Shown: positions 1-9,680 of the stretch, piece after piece
Numbering within the stretch: the stretch's first letter is position 1
Layout of the letters: the number at the start of each line of letters is the position of its first letter
Assembly: GCF_001317355.1 (NCBI RefSeq)
Contig: NZ_LKET01000029.1
Location: forward strand, 186,001 to 250,000
DNA length: 64,000 bases
Source of the DNA: Oxobacter pfennigii
GTDB lineage: Bacteria; Bacillota; Clostridia; Clostridiales; Oxobacteraceae
Reading direction: 5' to 3'
Notes under the pieces: model-generated
Told to the model about the DNA's origin: nothing
The model's input: the letters and a program-made list of their open reading frames with translations, nothing else
Databases searched by the model: none
Made by a program: the position numbers and the translations under genes

Positions 1-28
1 GATATCACTAACTCTGTATTAAAACCTC

Positions 29-55
29 TAAAGTTTAAACTCAAACTTCCGATAA
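29..55 (+). promoter_or_regulatory. sigma-28 (FliA/SigD) promoter for flaG-flaG-fliS
   Basis: TAAA at 29-32 and TCCGATAA at 48-55 are separated by 15 bases. The known flagellar sigma-28 consensus is TAAA-N15-GCCGATAA, so the only mismatch is the first base of the -10 element. It lies 35 bases before the flaG start, and the cognate sigma factor is encoded at 28847-29578. Placement as a class III (late) flagellar promoter fits the late genes downstream. Confidence 0.75.
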
Positions 56-89
56 ATATAGTAATATCAAGTATGCAGAGGTGATTACC

Positions 90-437
90 ATGGATATCAA
101 CAATGTAAATTCAAACGGCCAAGCAGCCGTAGTAAGGCCCATAGCCGGAGGGGCTCAAAAAGTGCCGGAAGTAAAAAGAGAGCAAATCGAAATCAAGCAT
201 GAATTTCCGGGTAGCAATAAAGATTTAGAAGGTGCAGTAAAATTTGTCAATAAGGTACTCTTTAAAAATAATACTCACCTAAAATTCCAGGTTCACGAAG
301 TAACAAATGATATAATGGTTAAAATTGTTGACGACGCGACAGGAGATATTGTCAAGGAAATTCCGCCGGAAAAATTACTTGATATGGTGGCAAAGCTCTG
401 GGAGATAGCAGGGATAATAGTGGATGAGAGAAGGTAG
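90..437 (+). CDS. flaG: FlaG family flagellar protein (first copy)
   Basis: This 115-residue protein has the FlaG layout: a variable, polar N-terminal half and a conserved C-terminal half that ends in VKIVDDATGDIVKEIPPEK, then LLDMVAKLWEIAGIIVDER. FlaG proteins are small filament-associated proteins that influence flagellum length, but their biochemical role is poorly known. I chose the ATG at 90 because GAGGTG at 78-83 lies six bases upstream; the in-frame GTG at 81 sits inside that ribosome binding site. The gene is followed after five bases by a second FlaG-like gene and then fliS, all probably read from the sigma-28 promoter at 29-55. Confidence 0.85.
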   Translation: MDINNVNSNGQAAVVRPIAGGAQKVPEVKREQIEIKHEFPGSNKDLEGAVKFVNKVLFKNNTHLKFQVHEVTNDIMVKIVDDATGDIVKEIPPEKLLDMVAKLWEIAGIIVDERR

Positions 438-442
438 AATTT

Positions 443-796
443 ATGGCGGTCAATAATATTAACTTAAATAAAATTGACCCTGTTATTGTTAATCATGTGC
501 AGCAGCAAACAGTGGAAGGTGTTGTACATGCATCTGAAAAAACAAGAATTGATAAGGATAAAAAGGAAAAAAAGCAGCAGTTTTCATACAAGAGCATAAA
601 AGATAAACTAGCCCGGCTTAATTCCCGGCTTAGTTCCGCCGGCATTGATGCTGTCTTTGAAATGCAGGATGATGGTTCGGTAGTCGCCTATGATAAAGAT
701 AGAAATATTATAAAGAAGTTCAGCAAAGATGAACTTAATAATCTTCTGGATAACATGGAAGATATGGCAGGGGTTTTTGTTGATTTAAAAAAATAG
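443..796 (+). CDS. FlaG-like flagellar protein (second copy)
   Basis: A 117-residue protein related to the preceding FlaG. It has a charged lysine-rich N-terminal half (around residues 30-45) and then a C-terminal FlaG-type fold: FEMQDDGSVVAYDKDRN followed by IIKKFSKDELNNLLDNMEDM and a terminal AGVFVDLKK. The usual PPEK motif is replaced by FSKDEL, so it has diverged from the first copy. AGAGAAGG at 427-434 gives a good ribosome binding site for the ATG at 443. Fourteen bases separate it from fliS. The tandem arrangement suggests local duplication followed by divergence, so the two may have different partners. Confidence 0.7.
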   Translation: MAVNNINLNKIDPVIVNHVQQQTVEGVVHASEKTRIDKDKKEKKQQFSYKSIKDKLARLNSRLSSAGIDAVFEMQDDGSVVAYDKDRNIIKKFSKDELNNLLDNMEDMAGVFVDLKK

Positions 797-809
797 AGGA
801 GATGGAGAT

Positions 810-1184
810 ATGTATAATCAGACATCCAATGCATATCAGGTTTACCGGGATAACGAAGTGCTCATGGCATCCCGGGGAAAGCTTTTAGTTATGCTGTATG
901 AAGGTGCAATGAAGTTCTTAAGATATGCCCAACTTTCCATAGATGACAAAAATTACGAAGAAGCCAATAAATATTTTCAAAAAACTCAGGATATCATAAG
1001 TGAGCTTATGGTGACTCTCAATATGGATTTTGAAGTATCAAAAGGCTTGTATTCGCTTTATGACTATATGAAATACCGCTTGGTTCAGGCTAATATTAAA
1101 AAGGATAAGGAAATGATAGACGAAGTATATAAAATGCTTTCTGAATTAAAAGAAACCTGGGAAAAGGCTATGACAATGATTTAG
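810..1184 (+). CDS. fliS: Flagellar export chaperone FliS
   Basis: A 124-residue helical protein of normal FliS length. The N-terminal segment NAYQVYRDNEVLMASRGKLL and the following VMLYEGAMKFL are the conserved FliS signature, followed by the four-helix bundle. FliS binds the C terminus of flagellin in the cytoplasm, prevents premature polymerisation and delivers flagellin to the export gate. GGAGATGGAGAT precedes the ATG. It is the last gene of the flaG-flaG-fliS unit; fliD, its usual neighbour, is not in the window and neither is flagellin, so they probably lie upstream of position 1. Confidence 0.92.
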   Translation: MYNQTSNAYQVYRDNEVLMASRGKLLVMLYEGAMKFLRYAQLSIDDKNYEEANKYFQKTQDIISELMVTLNMDFEVSKGLYSLYDYMKYRLVQANIKKDKEMIDEVYKMLSELKETWEKAMTMI

Positions 1185-1221
1185 GAATTCCTTCTTCAAA
1201 TTTACTTTTATAAATTATTAA

Positions 1222-1258
1222 GCAAAATGCGAGTTGTTTTAATCAGCTCGCATTTTGC
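1222..1258 (+). terminator. Hairpin terminator after fliS
   Basis: GCAAAATGCGAG at 1222-1233 is perfectly complementary to CTCGCATTTTGC at 1247-1258, giving a 12-bp stem with a 13-base loop. The T-run after the stem is weak (ATTATATAT), so termination may be inefficient. Confidence 0.65.
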
Positions 1259-1357
1259 ATTATATATGGAACGGTTTTTGTTATTGGCTGAATAAAGGTC
1301 TGTCCAAAAGTCTATAATCCCAAATAAAAGACAAGTTCTAAATTGAGGGGATTAACT

Positions 1358-3133
1358 GTGAGAAACAAGGCCTTTAATTTGTTGGTTGCACAATATATAA
1401 TGGCTGTTTTAGTTTTAGCTTTTGGATATTATTCTTACGCCTGGTTTTCAAATTCAGATATTATTACTAACGGTGATTTCACTTCCGGCACTCTTGAAAT
1501 TCAAGGTCCAGGTGGTGAGGCAAAAGCAGAATTATTTAATATAAATATTACCGGCCCCGGCTGGGAAGAAACCAGTGAAATCAATATAAATAACACCGGT
1601 ACTTTAGATTTTGATTACCGTATGTATATTGACCTTTCAAATATTGAAGGGAATTTATTATATGACGGTAATTATCCGTTGATTTTAAAGCTCATGCGGG
1701 GAGAAACATTAATGACGGAAGCTCCCTTAAACCAGCTTGGATTTGTAGACATGGGTTCGGTTGCTGCGGGAGAAAGTGAAAATCTTTCCTTTGAATTTCA
1801 TCTTCCTTTAGAGGCGGACAGTCAGTATCAAGGAGCATCGGCTAATTTAACATTTGTTTTTGAAGCCAGGCAAAGAACTCCTGGGGCGACATATCCCGGA
1901 GCAAAAGTAATTTATGCAAATTACAGGGGTATTCAGACAGCTATAAATTCAGCAGCTGATGGTGATATCATAATTGTTGATAAGGCAGGAGTATACGATG
2001 AAAGTATTGTTATAGATAAACCTCTGACACTATTAGGGATACAAAAGGATGTACCGGGATTTGGTCATGGAAGAGTTGTCGGAGGCTCTCCTATTAATGA
2101 GGTAACCATAACTTCAAAAGGGGGAGAGCCTGCCATAACATTGATAGGAAGAGGCACATCGGATGTGACAATAAAAGGGTTCACTATCGGGAAGGCCGGT
2201 TCTAAACTGCCTTCCATAGGTATCAAAGCAGAAGGGGATATAAGCAATGTTTTAATTGAAAACAATATATTTTACGGAACCTCCGGTGAAGGAATAAAAT
2301 TTAATGATATAAATAGAGACAATGTAATAATCCGCGGCAATATGTTTTGTGATTGGAGTTCTCAAAATATTACTACTATATCACTAATAGGCGGAGAAAG
2401 CAACAATCTTACGGTAGACAGAAATTTAATAAGAAAAACCGATGGTAATTCTTTGCCTATTGGTTCCCGAAGTATAGCAGTGAGCGGAGCCATAAATTCA
2501 AGTATAACCAATAATATTATAGAAAGAGTCAATAGAACAGGTATACAGCTCAACAACGGAGGCGAAAATATTATTTGTTCCAATAACACTATAACAAAAT
2601 CCGGGACTGCCGCAGTTCATGTAGTAACCGGAGGTACAAGTAGCATGAAGGATATTACAATAAGCAGCAATGAAATAACTGATTCCAACAGATATGGTAT
2701 TTTGATAGAAAAATCAGCATCACTATCGGGTAATACTATAGAAAATCTTAAAATAAAAGATAATATTATAAAGGTAGATACCAATCCAATGGAGGCAACA
2801 ACAAATGCTGCCGGCATATGGATAGAGCTGGACCCAACTGTTTCGGCTAACCATGGAAATATTAACATAAATAAAAATACTATAGATTTTTACAAAGGAA
2901 AGGTTATAAGCAGCAATAATATGGCAGGTATAATGCTTATGGGGAAAATAAACAGGGTTGATATATTAAATAATAACTTGACTGGCAATCAGAAGGTAAA
3001 TACGGGTATATATATTAAAAGATCTTTTTCAGGTTATGATATACCGGTTGATGCTGTAATAAACTGCCCTCAAGACCAAAACACCATAAAAGGTTTTAAC
3101 AAACATAACATATTGGATGAAAGACTAAACTAG
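1358..3133 (+). CDS. Secreted parallel beta-helix protein with N-terminal camelysin/TasA-like domain
   Basis: The 591-residue protein starts with a hydrophobic segment (about residues 8-28, with LLVAQYIMAVLVLAFGYYSY) that acts as a signal peptide or anchor. Residues about 30-165 form a beta-rich domain beginning AWFSNSD and GDFTSGTLEIQ; this resembles the start of SipW-dependent TasA/camelysin proteins. From about residue 185 there is a right-handed parallel beta-helix: GIQTAINSAADGDIIIVDKA, then many 20-25 residue rungs rich in N and I (such as NNIIERVNRTGIQLNNGGEN). Such folds bind or cleave polysaccharides, but I see no clear catalytic signature. GTG at 1358 is preferred because GAGGGGA lies six bases upstream; a TTG at 1343 is too close to it. 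The 3' end overlaps the convergent crcB gene by nine bases. Confidence 0.7.
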   Translation: MRNKAFNLLVAQYIMAVLVLAFGYYSYAWFSNSDIITNGDFTSGTLEIQGPGGEAKAELFNINITGPGWEETSEININNTGTLDFDYRMYIDLSNIEGNLLYDGNYPLILKLMRGETLMTEAPLNQLGFVDMGSVAAGESENLSFEFHLPLEADSQYQGASANLTFVFEARQRTPGATYPGAKVIYANYRGIQTAINSAADGDIIIVDKAGVYDESIVIDKPLTLLGIQKDVPGFGHGRVVGGSPINEVTITSKGGEPAITLIGRGTSDVTIKGFTIGKAGSKLPSIGIKAEGDISNVLIENNIFYGTSGEGIKFNDINRDNVIIRGNMFCDWSSQNITTISLIGGESNNLTVDRNLIRKTDGNSLPIGSRSIAVSGAINSSITNNIIERVNRTGIQLNNGGENIICSNNTITKSGTAAVHVVTGGTSSMKDITISSNEITDSNRYGILIEKSASLSGNTIENLKIKDNIIKVDTNPMEATTNAAGIWIELDPTVSANHGNININKNTIDFYKGKVISSNNMAGIMLMGKINRVDILNNNLTGNQKVNTGIYIKRSFSGYDIPVDAVINCPQDQNTIKGFNKHNILDERLN

Positions 3134-3499
3134 AAACAGCCTTATTAACCAATATCCCAAGGATGCACAGATGAATCCTAGTGCAATACTGGCCGTCATA
3201 TATATTATTGCTTTCTTAAATTCCTTATTTTCTAAAAGCTTATGTTCTTCAAAGATAGCAGTGGAAAAGGTGGTATATGCACCGGCAAAGCCCAAGGTTA
3301 AGAATAAAAAGAGATATTGGTTAATTTCTATAATACTGTTCAGTGAAAATATCATTCCTAGAAAGAATGAGCCGGTAAGATTAACTGCTACCGTACCGGC
3401 AGGAAATGATTTGTTGGGAAAAATACTGCTTATTTTATATCTTAATATGCTGCCTAAGAATCCGCCGCAGGATATACATAATATTTTATATATAGTCAT
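3125..3499 (-). CDS. crcB: Fluoride channel/exporter CrcB (Fluc), copy 2
   Basis: A 124-residue membrane protein with four predicted transmembrane segments and CrcB motifs: GGFLGSILRYKIS near the N terminus (invariant arginine), GTVAVNLTGSFFLG (the asparagine in the fluoride pathway) and LTLGFAGAYTTFSTAIFEE (the GxxGxxTTFSTF-type segment with the Na+ site region). Fluc proteins expel fluoride through dual-topology dimers. The start overlaps the stop of the upstream crcB gene by ATGA, so the two are translationally coupled. Paired crcB genes commonly encode a heterodimer whose subunits face opposite ways. Confidence 0.9.
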   Translation of the reverse strand: MTIYKILCISCGGFLGSILRYKISSIFPNKSFPAGTVAVNLTGSFFLGMIFSLNSIIEINQYLFLFLTLGFAGAYTTFSTAIFEEHKLLENKEFKKAIIYMTASIALGFICASLGYWLIRLFLV

Positions 3500-3906
3500 G
3501 GTTGTCTTACCTCTGTTTTTGAAAAATGCTTATTAAAAAGTCCGGCTGATAATACTCCGAGATAAAGAAAGATCATGCCTGAAACCACGCTTAATAATAG
3601 ATAAGCAATGGCAAGGATTAATTCCTTATTTATAACGATAGAATTCAGTTCAACCATAAAGGTTGAAAAAGTGGTATATGAGCCGATAAATCCCGTGGAT
3701 ACAAAAAGCTTTACATTATCACTCAGCTTTAAGTAATCCCGGGTGGCTGTCATGAAAAATCCTAAAAGAAAGCAGCCGGTGATATTAATAATCAAAGTAT
3801 TGAAAGGCATGGAATATTGAAGATTTTGACCTATCAAGGCTGATAGTAAGAATCTGAGATTGCTGCCTAATATTCCTCCTAAACCTATATATAAGTATTT
3901 TTTCAT
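3496..3906 (-). CDS. crcB: Fluoride channel/exporter CrcB (Fluc), copy 1
   Basis: A 136-residue paralogue of the next gene, with the same signature order: GGILGSNLRFLLSAL, NTLIINITGCFLLGFF and STGFIGSYTTFSTFMVE. Four membrane segments are predicted. CCTCC on the plus strand at about 3914 is the ribosome binding site for the ATG ending at 3906. It is the first gene of a two-gene minus-strand operon and is divergent from a DUF190 gene; crcB and DUF190 genes are often neighbours in bacteria. I looked for a fluoride riboswitch in the 196-base divergent region and did not recognise one. Confidence 0.9.
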   Translation of the reverse strand: MKKYLYIGLGGILGSNLRFLLSALIGQNLQYSMPFNTLIINITGCFLLGFFMTATRDYLKLSDNVKLFVSTGFIGSYTTFSTFMVELNSIVINKELILAIAYLLLSVVSGMIFLYLGVLSAGLFNKHFSKTEVRQP

Positions 3907-4102
3907 TTTTTCCTCCAGGTGCGGTTAACAAATACTAATATAAACTAATTTTACACCTAAATATTTATAAATACAAAAACATGTCGAAATTAAATACTAG
4001 TCTACATTAACTAATTGAATTTATAATCTATATAATAAATAAAAATTTATATAATAAAAATGAAGTTCGCTATTTTAATATATAAATTTATGGGGTGGTT
4101 AT

Positions 4103-4432
4103 ATGAAAAACAGAAACGGGAAATTATTAAAGGTATACCTTGACGAGTCGCAAAAGCATCATGGAAAATCACTGTATGACACAATCATTAAAAAGCTTAA
4201 AGATGCAGGGGTGTATACTGCCATTGCCTATAGAGGTATCGAAGGCTTTGGTCAGGACGGCACGATTCACTTTTCAAAAATGGTGGAGCTCGCCATAGAT
4301 TTACCTCTTATCATCGAGGCTGTCGGAGATTATGAATCAATTAACAAGGCAATAGATACAATCCAGCCTGTACTTCAAAAGGGTTATATGGTGTTGTTGG
4401 ACGCACAGCTTGTAGAGACTAAACAAATATAA
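4103..4432 (+). CDS. DUF190 family (PII-like fold) protein
   Basis: The 109-residue protein has the DUF190 layout: LLKVYLDESQKHHGKSLYD at the N terminus, a glycine-rich AYRGIEGFGQDGTIHFS loop corresponding to the PII T-loop region, then LPLIIEAVGDYESINKAIDT. DUF190 proteins have a ferredoxin-like PII fold and are thought to be small trimeric regulators, but no activity is established. It lies divergent from two crcB genes, a recurrent association that hints at a role in sensing linked to fluoride or ion export. GGGGTGG precedes the ATG. Confidence 0.85.
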   Translation: MKNRNGKLLKVYLDESQKHHGKSLYDTIIKKLKDAGVYTAIAYRGIEGFGQDGTIHFSKMVELAIDLPLIIEAVGDYESINKAIDTIQPVLQKGYMVLLDAQLVETKQI

Positions 4433-4484
4433 TAAAATTGAATAAATGACAATATATTTATACTAATAATGGCATTGTTTTTCA

Positions 4485-4512
4485 TTGACTGTATACTTGA
4501 AAGAATTATAAT
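4485..4512 (+). promoter_or_regulatory. Sigma-A promoter for the activase gene
   Basis: TTGACT at 4485-4490 and TATAAT at 4507-4512 are separated by 16 bases. The leader from here to the start codon would be about 160 bases; I recognise no known riboswitch in it. Confidence 0.6.
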
Positions 4513-4681
4513 TTAGGTAGAATTCTAAAAGTATATTATTTTTATTAGATACCATGTATATTTTTTAACAGGACTTTAACATTATGCCGATTGTGCATAT
4601 GCGATAATTGATGTTAAATATAGGAAAGACATTGTATTTTATAGAGGTATTTTTGTTACTGAAAGGCAGGTGTCAAAAAAG

Positions 4682-7600
4682 ATGAATCTGTTATATTTGG
4701 GATTGGATGTAGGTTCTACGACAGTAAAGCTGGTAGTGCTTGATAAATATGAAAGAATGGTATATAGCAGGTATGAGAGGCACTATTCAGACATCAGAAA
4801 TACAATAAAGCGCTTGATTAATGATGCATATAATGAGTTCCCCGAGTGGGACATTACAATCATGTCAACAGGTTCGGGCGGACTTTCAGTATCAAAATGG
4901 CTTGATATACCTTTCATACAGGAGGTAATAGCCAGTACAAACACCATTGAGAAATTTTATCCCCACACCGATGTAGCTATAGAGCTAGGCGGCGAGGATG
5001 CAAAGATAACATATTTTGAAGGCCAGGTAGACCAGAGGATGAACGGTACCTGTGCCGGCGGTACCGGGGCTTTCATAGACCAGATGGCTGCATTGATGAA
5101 GACCGATGCAAAAGGTCTAAATGAGCTTGCCAAAAGCTGCAAGGTAATATATCCTATAGCTTCCCGGTGCGGCGTATTTGCAAAAACTGATATACAGCCT
5201 CTTTTAAATGAAGGAGCAGCAAAAGAAGATATCGCAGCTTCGGTATTTCAGGCTGTCGTTAACCAGACTATCGGAGGACTTGCCTGCGGCAGGCCTATTA
5301 AGGGCAATGTGGCTTTTTTAGGCGGTCCTCTGTATTTCTTATCTGAGCTTAGAGTAAGATTTATTGAGACACTCAATCTTTCACCGGGACAGGTTATTTT
5401 TCCCGAAAATTCACAGCTTTTCGTAGCGGTAGGCGCGGCGTTATCCAGCAGCAGAGATAACAAAATTTCTTTTAAGGATTTGGTTGACAGGCTGAAGGTT
5501 TTAAACAATGCGGTAGAAGGGGAAGTAGAAAGATTAAGGCCGTTATTTATAGATAAAAATGAATATGACGAGTTTAGAGAAAGACACAGCAAAAACACAG
5601 CAAAGTTTAAGGACTTATCCGCATACGAAGGGGATTGCTTCTTAGGCATAGATGCAGGTTCAACTACTACAAAGGTCGTGCTTACAGACAATGAGGGTGC
5701 TATATTATTCTCCCGCTATGGAAGTAATGAAGGAAGCCCTTTACAGTCAACAATAAAAATACTTAAGGAACTTTACAGTATAATGCCACGTAATGCGAGA
5801 ATAGTAAACTCTGCCGTTACAGGATATGGAGAAGGCTTGCTTAAGGCTGCATTATCCGTAGATATCGGTGAGATTGAGACAGTTGCCCATTACAAGGCTG
5901 CGGAGTTTTTCCTGCCCGGTGTGGAATTCGTGCTGGATATCGGCGGACAGGACATGAAGTGCCTGAGAATAAAAAATGGTATGATAGACAGCATACTTTT
6001 GAACGAAGCCTGCTCTTCCGGTTGCGGCTCATTTTTGGAAACTTTTGCACAGTCCCTGGGGTTAACCATACAGGAATTTGCAGCATCAGCGCTTTTGTCA
6101 AAACGCCCGGTTGATTTGGGGACAAGGTGCACGGTTTTCATGAATTCAAAGGTAAAACAGGCACAAAAAGAAGGAGCCGAAGTGGGGGACATATCTTCAG
6201 GTCTTTCATATTCCGTAATAAAAAACGCTCTCATGAAGGTTATTAAAATAAGAGATCCAAAAGAATTAGGTGAAAAGATAATAGTTCAGGGCGGAACCTT
6301 TTATAACGATGCGGTATTGAGAAGCTTTGAACTCATATCTGAAAGAGAAGCCGTAAGGCCGGATATCGCCGGGCTTATGGGAGCTTTCGGTGCGGCATTG
6401 ATTGCAAGGGAACGCTATGAGGGTAAGACAAGCAATCTTTTAGCAGCCGATAATCTTGATGAATTTAAAATGGATACGGAAATAAGAAGGTGCGGCTTGT
6501 GCGGAAACAATTGCCTTCTTACCATAAACAAATTCTCCGATGGAGGAAGGTTCGTATCCGGAAACAGGTGTGAGAGAGGCGAAGGCATAGAAACAAATAA
6601 GGAAAAGGTTCCAAACTTATTTGATTATAAATATAAAAAGTTATTTTCATATAAACCGTTAAAAATAGAGGATGCGAAAAGAGGAAGGGTAGGAATACCG
6701 AGAGTCCTTAATATATATGAGAATTACCCATTCTGGTTTACCTTCTTTACAACCTTAGGCTACAGGGTAGAACTTTCACCAAGATCCTCTAAGGAAATAT
6801 TTGAATTAGGCATGGAGACAATGCCTTCGGAATCCGTTTGCTACCCTGCAAAAATTGCCCACGGTCATATTATGAGCCTGGTAAATAAAGGAGTGGATTT
6901 AATATTCTATCCCTGCATTCCCTTTGAAAGAAAAGAGCAAGCAGAGGCAAACAATCACTATAATTGTCCTATTGTTACTTCTTATCCCGAGGTTATTAAA
7001 AACAATATGGATATATTGAAGGAAAAGGGAATAACCTACTTAAATCCTTTCGTTCCTTTGGATAACAAGAAAAGGCTTATAAGAAGGCTGTATGAAGAAT
7101 TCAAGATATATAATATATCAAAGGATGAAATCATTAGGTCTGTTGAAATGGCATGGCAGGAAACTGAATACGTCAAAAACGATATAAGAAGAAAAGGCGA
7201 GGAAGTAATTAAATATCTGGAGGATAACGGCAAAAAGGGGATAGTATTGGCCGGACGTCCTTATCAGCTGGATCCAGAGATAAACCATGGTATTCCCGAC
7301 CTTATCACTTCCTTTGGAATGGCAGTTTTAACAGAGGATTCCATAGCCCATTTAGGGAAGGTGGAGCGCCCCTTAAGGGTGGTGGACCAGTGGGTGTATC
7401 ATTCAAGGCTGTATGCGGCGGCAAGCTATGTGGCAACACGAGACGATATGGAGCTTGTTCAACTCAATTCCTTCGGATGCGGCCTTGATGCCGTCACAAC
7501 GGACCAGGTAAAAGAGATACTTGATAATTACGGAAAAATATATACTGTTTTAAAAATAGATGAAGGCAATAATTTAGGAGCTGCCAAAATACGCATGCGC

Positions 7601-8998
7601 TCACTTAAGGCAGCCATGGAGGAAAGAGAAAGAAGCGGTTATATATCCCAGAGGCTTGGTTCTTATCCATCCAGAATTTTGTTTACAAAAGAGATGAGAG
7701 ACAAACATACAATTTTGGTGCCTCAGATGTCTCCCATTCATTTTCAGTTTTTAGAGGAAGCCTTCAGAGCATCAGGCTACAATTTGGTGGTGCTGCCATC
7801 TGTAAATAAAAAGGCTGTGGATGAAGGCCTCAAATATGTAAACAACGATGCCTGCTATCCTTCCATAATGGTTATAGGGCAATTAATCGAAGCTTTAAAG
7901 TCCGGAAGTCATGATTTGAATAATACTTCGGTTATGATTTCCCAGACCGGCGGAGGTTGCAGGGCAACAAACTATATAGGATTTTTAAGAAAAGCTCTAC
8001 ATGACGCAGGCTTTGGACATGTTCCCGTTGTATCTTTAAATGCTGGCGGATTGGAAAGGAACCCCGGATTTTCCCTGACTTTAGGTCTTTTGAATAAAAG
8101 CATCATGGCGCTTGTATACGGCGACCTTTTAATGAGGGTATTGTACAGGGTGAGACCATACGAGGCAATACCCAACTCAGCAAATGTGCTTTATAAAAAA
8201 TGGGTTAAAATCTGCAAAGAGTCGGTAAGAAACGGAAACCGATATATATTCGAACAAAATATAAGGGAAATAGTAGAGGATTTTGACAGGCTGGAAATTA
8301 AGGATATTAAAAAGCCCAGGGTGGGCCTGGTAGGAGAAATTTTGGTTAAATTCCATCCTGCAGCCAATAACGATATAGTGGATATTCTGGAAAGAGAAGG
8401 GGCGGAAGCCGTAATGCCGGACCTTACAGACTTTTTGCTTTACACCGCTTATGGTACGGAGTTCAAGCATAAGTTCCTGTCAGGCAGCTGGAAGGCAAAA
8501 TTCTATGGCTCTCTTGCTATAAAAGCAATAGAGTATTACAGAAAGGAATTAAAGGATGCTCTTAAGAGGAGCAGCAGGTTTGAGCCGCCGAGGACTATTC
8601 AGGAATTGGCACATGGGGCATCCCCTATAATCTCTGTCGGTAATCAGACGGGAGAAGGTTGGTTTTTAACCGGCGAGATGGTGGAATTAATAGAAAGCGG
8701 TGTTCCCAATATAATATGCATGCAGCCCTTTGCCTGCCTGCCAAATCATGTAACGGGCAAAGGTGTCATAAAGGAATTAAAAAGCAGATATCCGGAAGCA
8801 AACATTGCGGCAATTGACTATGACCCGGGTGCCAGCGAGGTAAATCAGCTTAACAGAATTAAATTAATGCTATCGGTGGCATTTAAGAATATGAATATCA
8901 GTAAAGAAGAAGTTGAAACCCACGATGAAGGCAAAGATGTAACGATAAAATTCGACATTCAAAGAGCTAATGCCATAGTAAAAAGCTTATTACTTTAA
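4682..8998 (+). CDS. Large acyl-CoA dehydratase activase-related protein (HgdC/BadF family, DUF2229)
   Basis: This protein of 1438 residues carries two ASKHA ATPase domains: one begins [16 protein letters not shown] near residue 5, with the activase signature [18 protein letters not shown] near 125, and the second begins [17 protein letters not shown] near 320, with [20 protein letters not shown] cysteine pair motif RCGLCGNNC follows near 600, then a DUF2229 segment and a C-terminal part related to 2-hydroxyacyl-CoA dehydratase subunits ([34 protein letters not shown]). The classical activase is a small homodimeric ATP-driven Fe-S electron donor; the substrate of these giant fusions is not known. 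ATG 4682 has AGGCAGGTG nine bases upstream; a GTG at 4670 is too close. It stands alone, with its own promoter and terminator. Confidence 0.88.
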   Translation: MNLLYLGLDVGSTTVKLVVLDKYERMVYSRYERHYSDIRNTIKRLINDAYNEFPEWDITIMSTGSGGLSVSKWLDIPFIQEVIASTNTIEKFYPHTDVAIELGGEDAKITYFEGQVDQRMNGTCAGGTGAFIDQMAALMKTDAKGLNELAKSCKVIYPIASRCGVFAKTDIQPLLNEGAAKEDIAASVFQAVVNQTIGGLACGRPIKGNVAFLGGPLYFLSELRVRFIETLNLSPGQVIFPENSQLFVAVGAALSSSRDNKISFKDLVDRLKVLNNAVEGEVERLRPLFIDKNEYDEFRERHSKNTAKFKDLSAYEGDCFLGIDAGSTTTKVVLTDNEGAILFSRYGSNEGSPLQSTIKILKELYSIMPRNARIVNSAVTGYGEGLLKAALSVDIGEIETVAHYKAAEFFLPGVEFVLDIGGQDMKCLRIKNGMIDSILLNEACSSGCGSFLETFAQSLGLTIQEFAASALLSKRPVDLGTRCTVFMNSKVKQAQKEGAEVGDISSGLSYSVIKNALMKVIKIRDPKELGEKIIVQGGTFYNDAVLRSFELISEREAVRPDIAGLMGAFGAALIARERYEGKTSNLLAADNLDEFKMDTEIRRCGLCGNNCLLTINKFSDGGRFVSGNRCERGEGIETNKEKVPNLFDYKYKKLFSYKPLKIEDAKRGRVGIPRVLNIYENYPFWFTFFTTLGYRVELSPRSSKEIFELGMETMPSESVCYPAKIAHGHIMSLVNKGVDLIFYPCIPFERKEQAEANNHYNCPIVTSYPEVIKNNMDILKEKGITYLNPFVPLDNKKRLIRRLYEEFKIYNISKDEIIRSVEMAWQETEYVKNDIRRKGEEVIKYLEDNGKKGIVLAGRPYQLDPEINHGIPDLITSFGMAVLTEDSIAHLGKVERPLRVVDQWVYHSRLYAAASYVATRDDMELVQLNSFGCGLDAVTTDQVKEILDNYGKIYTVLKIDEGNNLGAAKIRMRSLKAAMEERERSGYISQRLGSYPSRILFTKEMRDKHTILVPQMSPIHFQFLEEAFRASGYNLVVLPSVNKKAVDEGLKYVNNDACYPSIMVIGQLIEALKSGSHDLNNTSVMISQTGGGCRATNYIGFLRKALHDAGFGHVPVVSLNAGGLERNPGFSLTLGLLNKSIMALVYGDLLMRVLYRVRPYEAIPNSANVLYKKWVKICKESVRNGNRYIFEQNIREIVEDFDRLEIKDIKKPRVGLVGEILVKFHPAANNDIVDILEREGAEAVMPDLTDFLLYTAYGTEFKHKFLSGSWKAKFYGSLAIKAIEYYRKELKDALKRSSRFEPPRTIQELAHGASPIISVGNQTGEGWFLTGEMVELIESGVPNIICMQPFACLPNHVTGKGVIKELKSRYPEANIAAIDYDPGASEVNQLNRIKLMLSVAFKNMNISKEEVETHDEGKDVTIKFDIQRANAIVKSLLL

Positions 8999-9003
8999 TA
9001 AAT

Positions 9004-9050
9004 GAGGCTGTGTCTATAGTCTTAATTAACTAAAGGCACGGCCTCACTTT
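9004..9050 (+). terminator. Terminator after the activase gene
   Basis: GAGGCTGTGTC at 9004-9014 pairs with GGCACGGCCTC at 9035-9045 (two G-U pairs), followed by ACTTTTTA. The 9053-9312 stretch after it has no gene; it is AT-rich and holds the flagellar operon promoter and leader. Confidence 0.75.
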
Positions 9051-9205
9051 TTATACTCTCATTGTTTATATGGGAGTTTTTTTGTTTAACTAGTGATTCG
9101 TTATACAAATATCAATATATTTTTATTCTTACTTTAATTCAATTAAAAAAAATCCTGAAAATTTACATAAATTTAATATTATTTGTAGAATCTTGAAAAA
9201 AGTGG

Positions 9206-9214
9206 TGATATAAT
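9206..9214 (+). promoter_or_regulatory. Extended -10 promoter of the flagellar operon
   Basis: TG-A-TATAAT at 9206-9214 is a consensus extended -10 element about 100 bases before flgB. No good -35 box sits at 17 bases (TTGTAG at 9183-9188 would need a 20-base spacer), which is usual for extended -10 promoters. There is a second purine-rich block AGGAGGAAA near 9262 with no start codon at the right distance. Confidence 0.5.
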
Positions 9215-9312
9215 ATATCATAATGACAAAATATATAATTTCTTGCGAAAAATTCTTCTTTAGGAGGAAATTAAGATAAATATATCGAATAATACACAAA
9301 AGAGGTGGTTTA

Positions 9313-9678
9313 ATGTCGGATTTAACATACAAATTAATCAAAAAGACTCTGGATGCCGGGGCATTGAGGCAAAAAGTAATTGCCAATAATATAGCCAATA
9401 TAAATAACAAAAATTTTAAAAGGTCTGATGTTGTGTTTGAAGAGACATTAAAAGATGAGCTTAACAGGATTGGGAGAGATAAGGATAAAGTTGACTCCTT
9501 AAAACCTGAGGTTATAAAGGATGAATCCTCTAATATCAGGATGGACGGCAACAATGTTGACATAGATACAGAAATGAGCAACATGGCAGCTAATAATATT
9601 TTATACAATACTATGATTACCCAGCTTAACACAAAATTATCAGTGTTAAGGCACATTATAAGTGAAGGGAGAAAATAG
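9313..9678 (+). CDS. flgB: Flagellar basal-body rod protein FlgB
   Basis: A 121-residue protein with the N-terminal rod/hook signature: LRQKVIANNIANINNKNFKR, in which the ANNIAN(I/V)N block is shared by axial proteins. FlgB forms the proximal rod with FlgC, FlgF and FlgG, in the cell wall space above the MS ring. It is exported by the flagellar type III apparatus and has no signal peptide. AGAGGTGG gives a good ribosome binding site. It is the first gene of an operon that continues to 31063. Confidence 0.93.
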   Translation: MSDLTYKLIKKTLDAGALRQKVIANNIANINNKNFKRSDVVFEETLKDELNRIGRDKDKVDSLKPEVIKDESSNIRMDGNNVDIDTEMSNMAANNILYNTMITQLNTKLSVLRHIISEGRK

Positions 9679-9680
9679 TG

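Noticed and set aside
3907-4102. Fluoride riboswitch between the crcB pair and DUF190
   Set aside because: I could not find the conserved pseudoknot elements on either strand.
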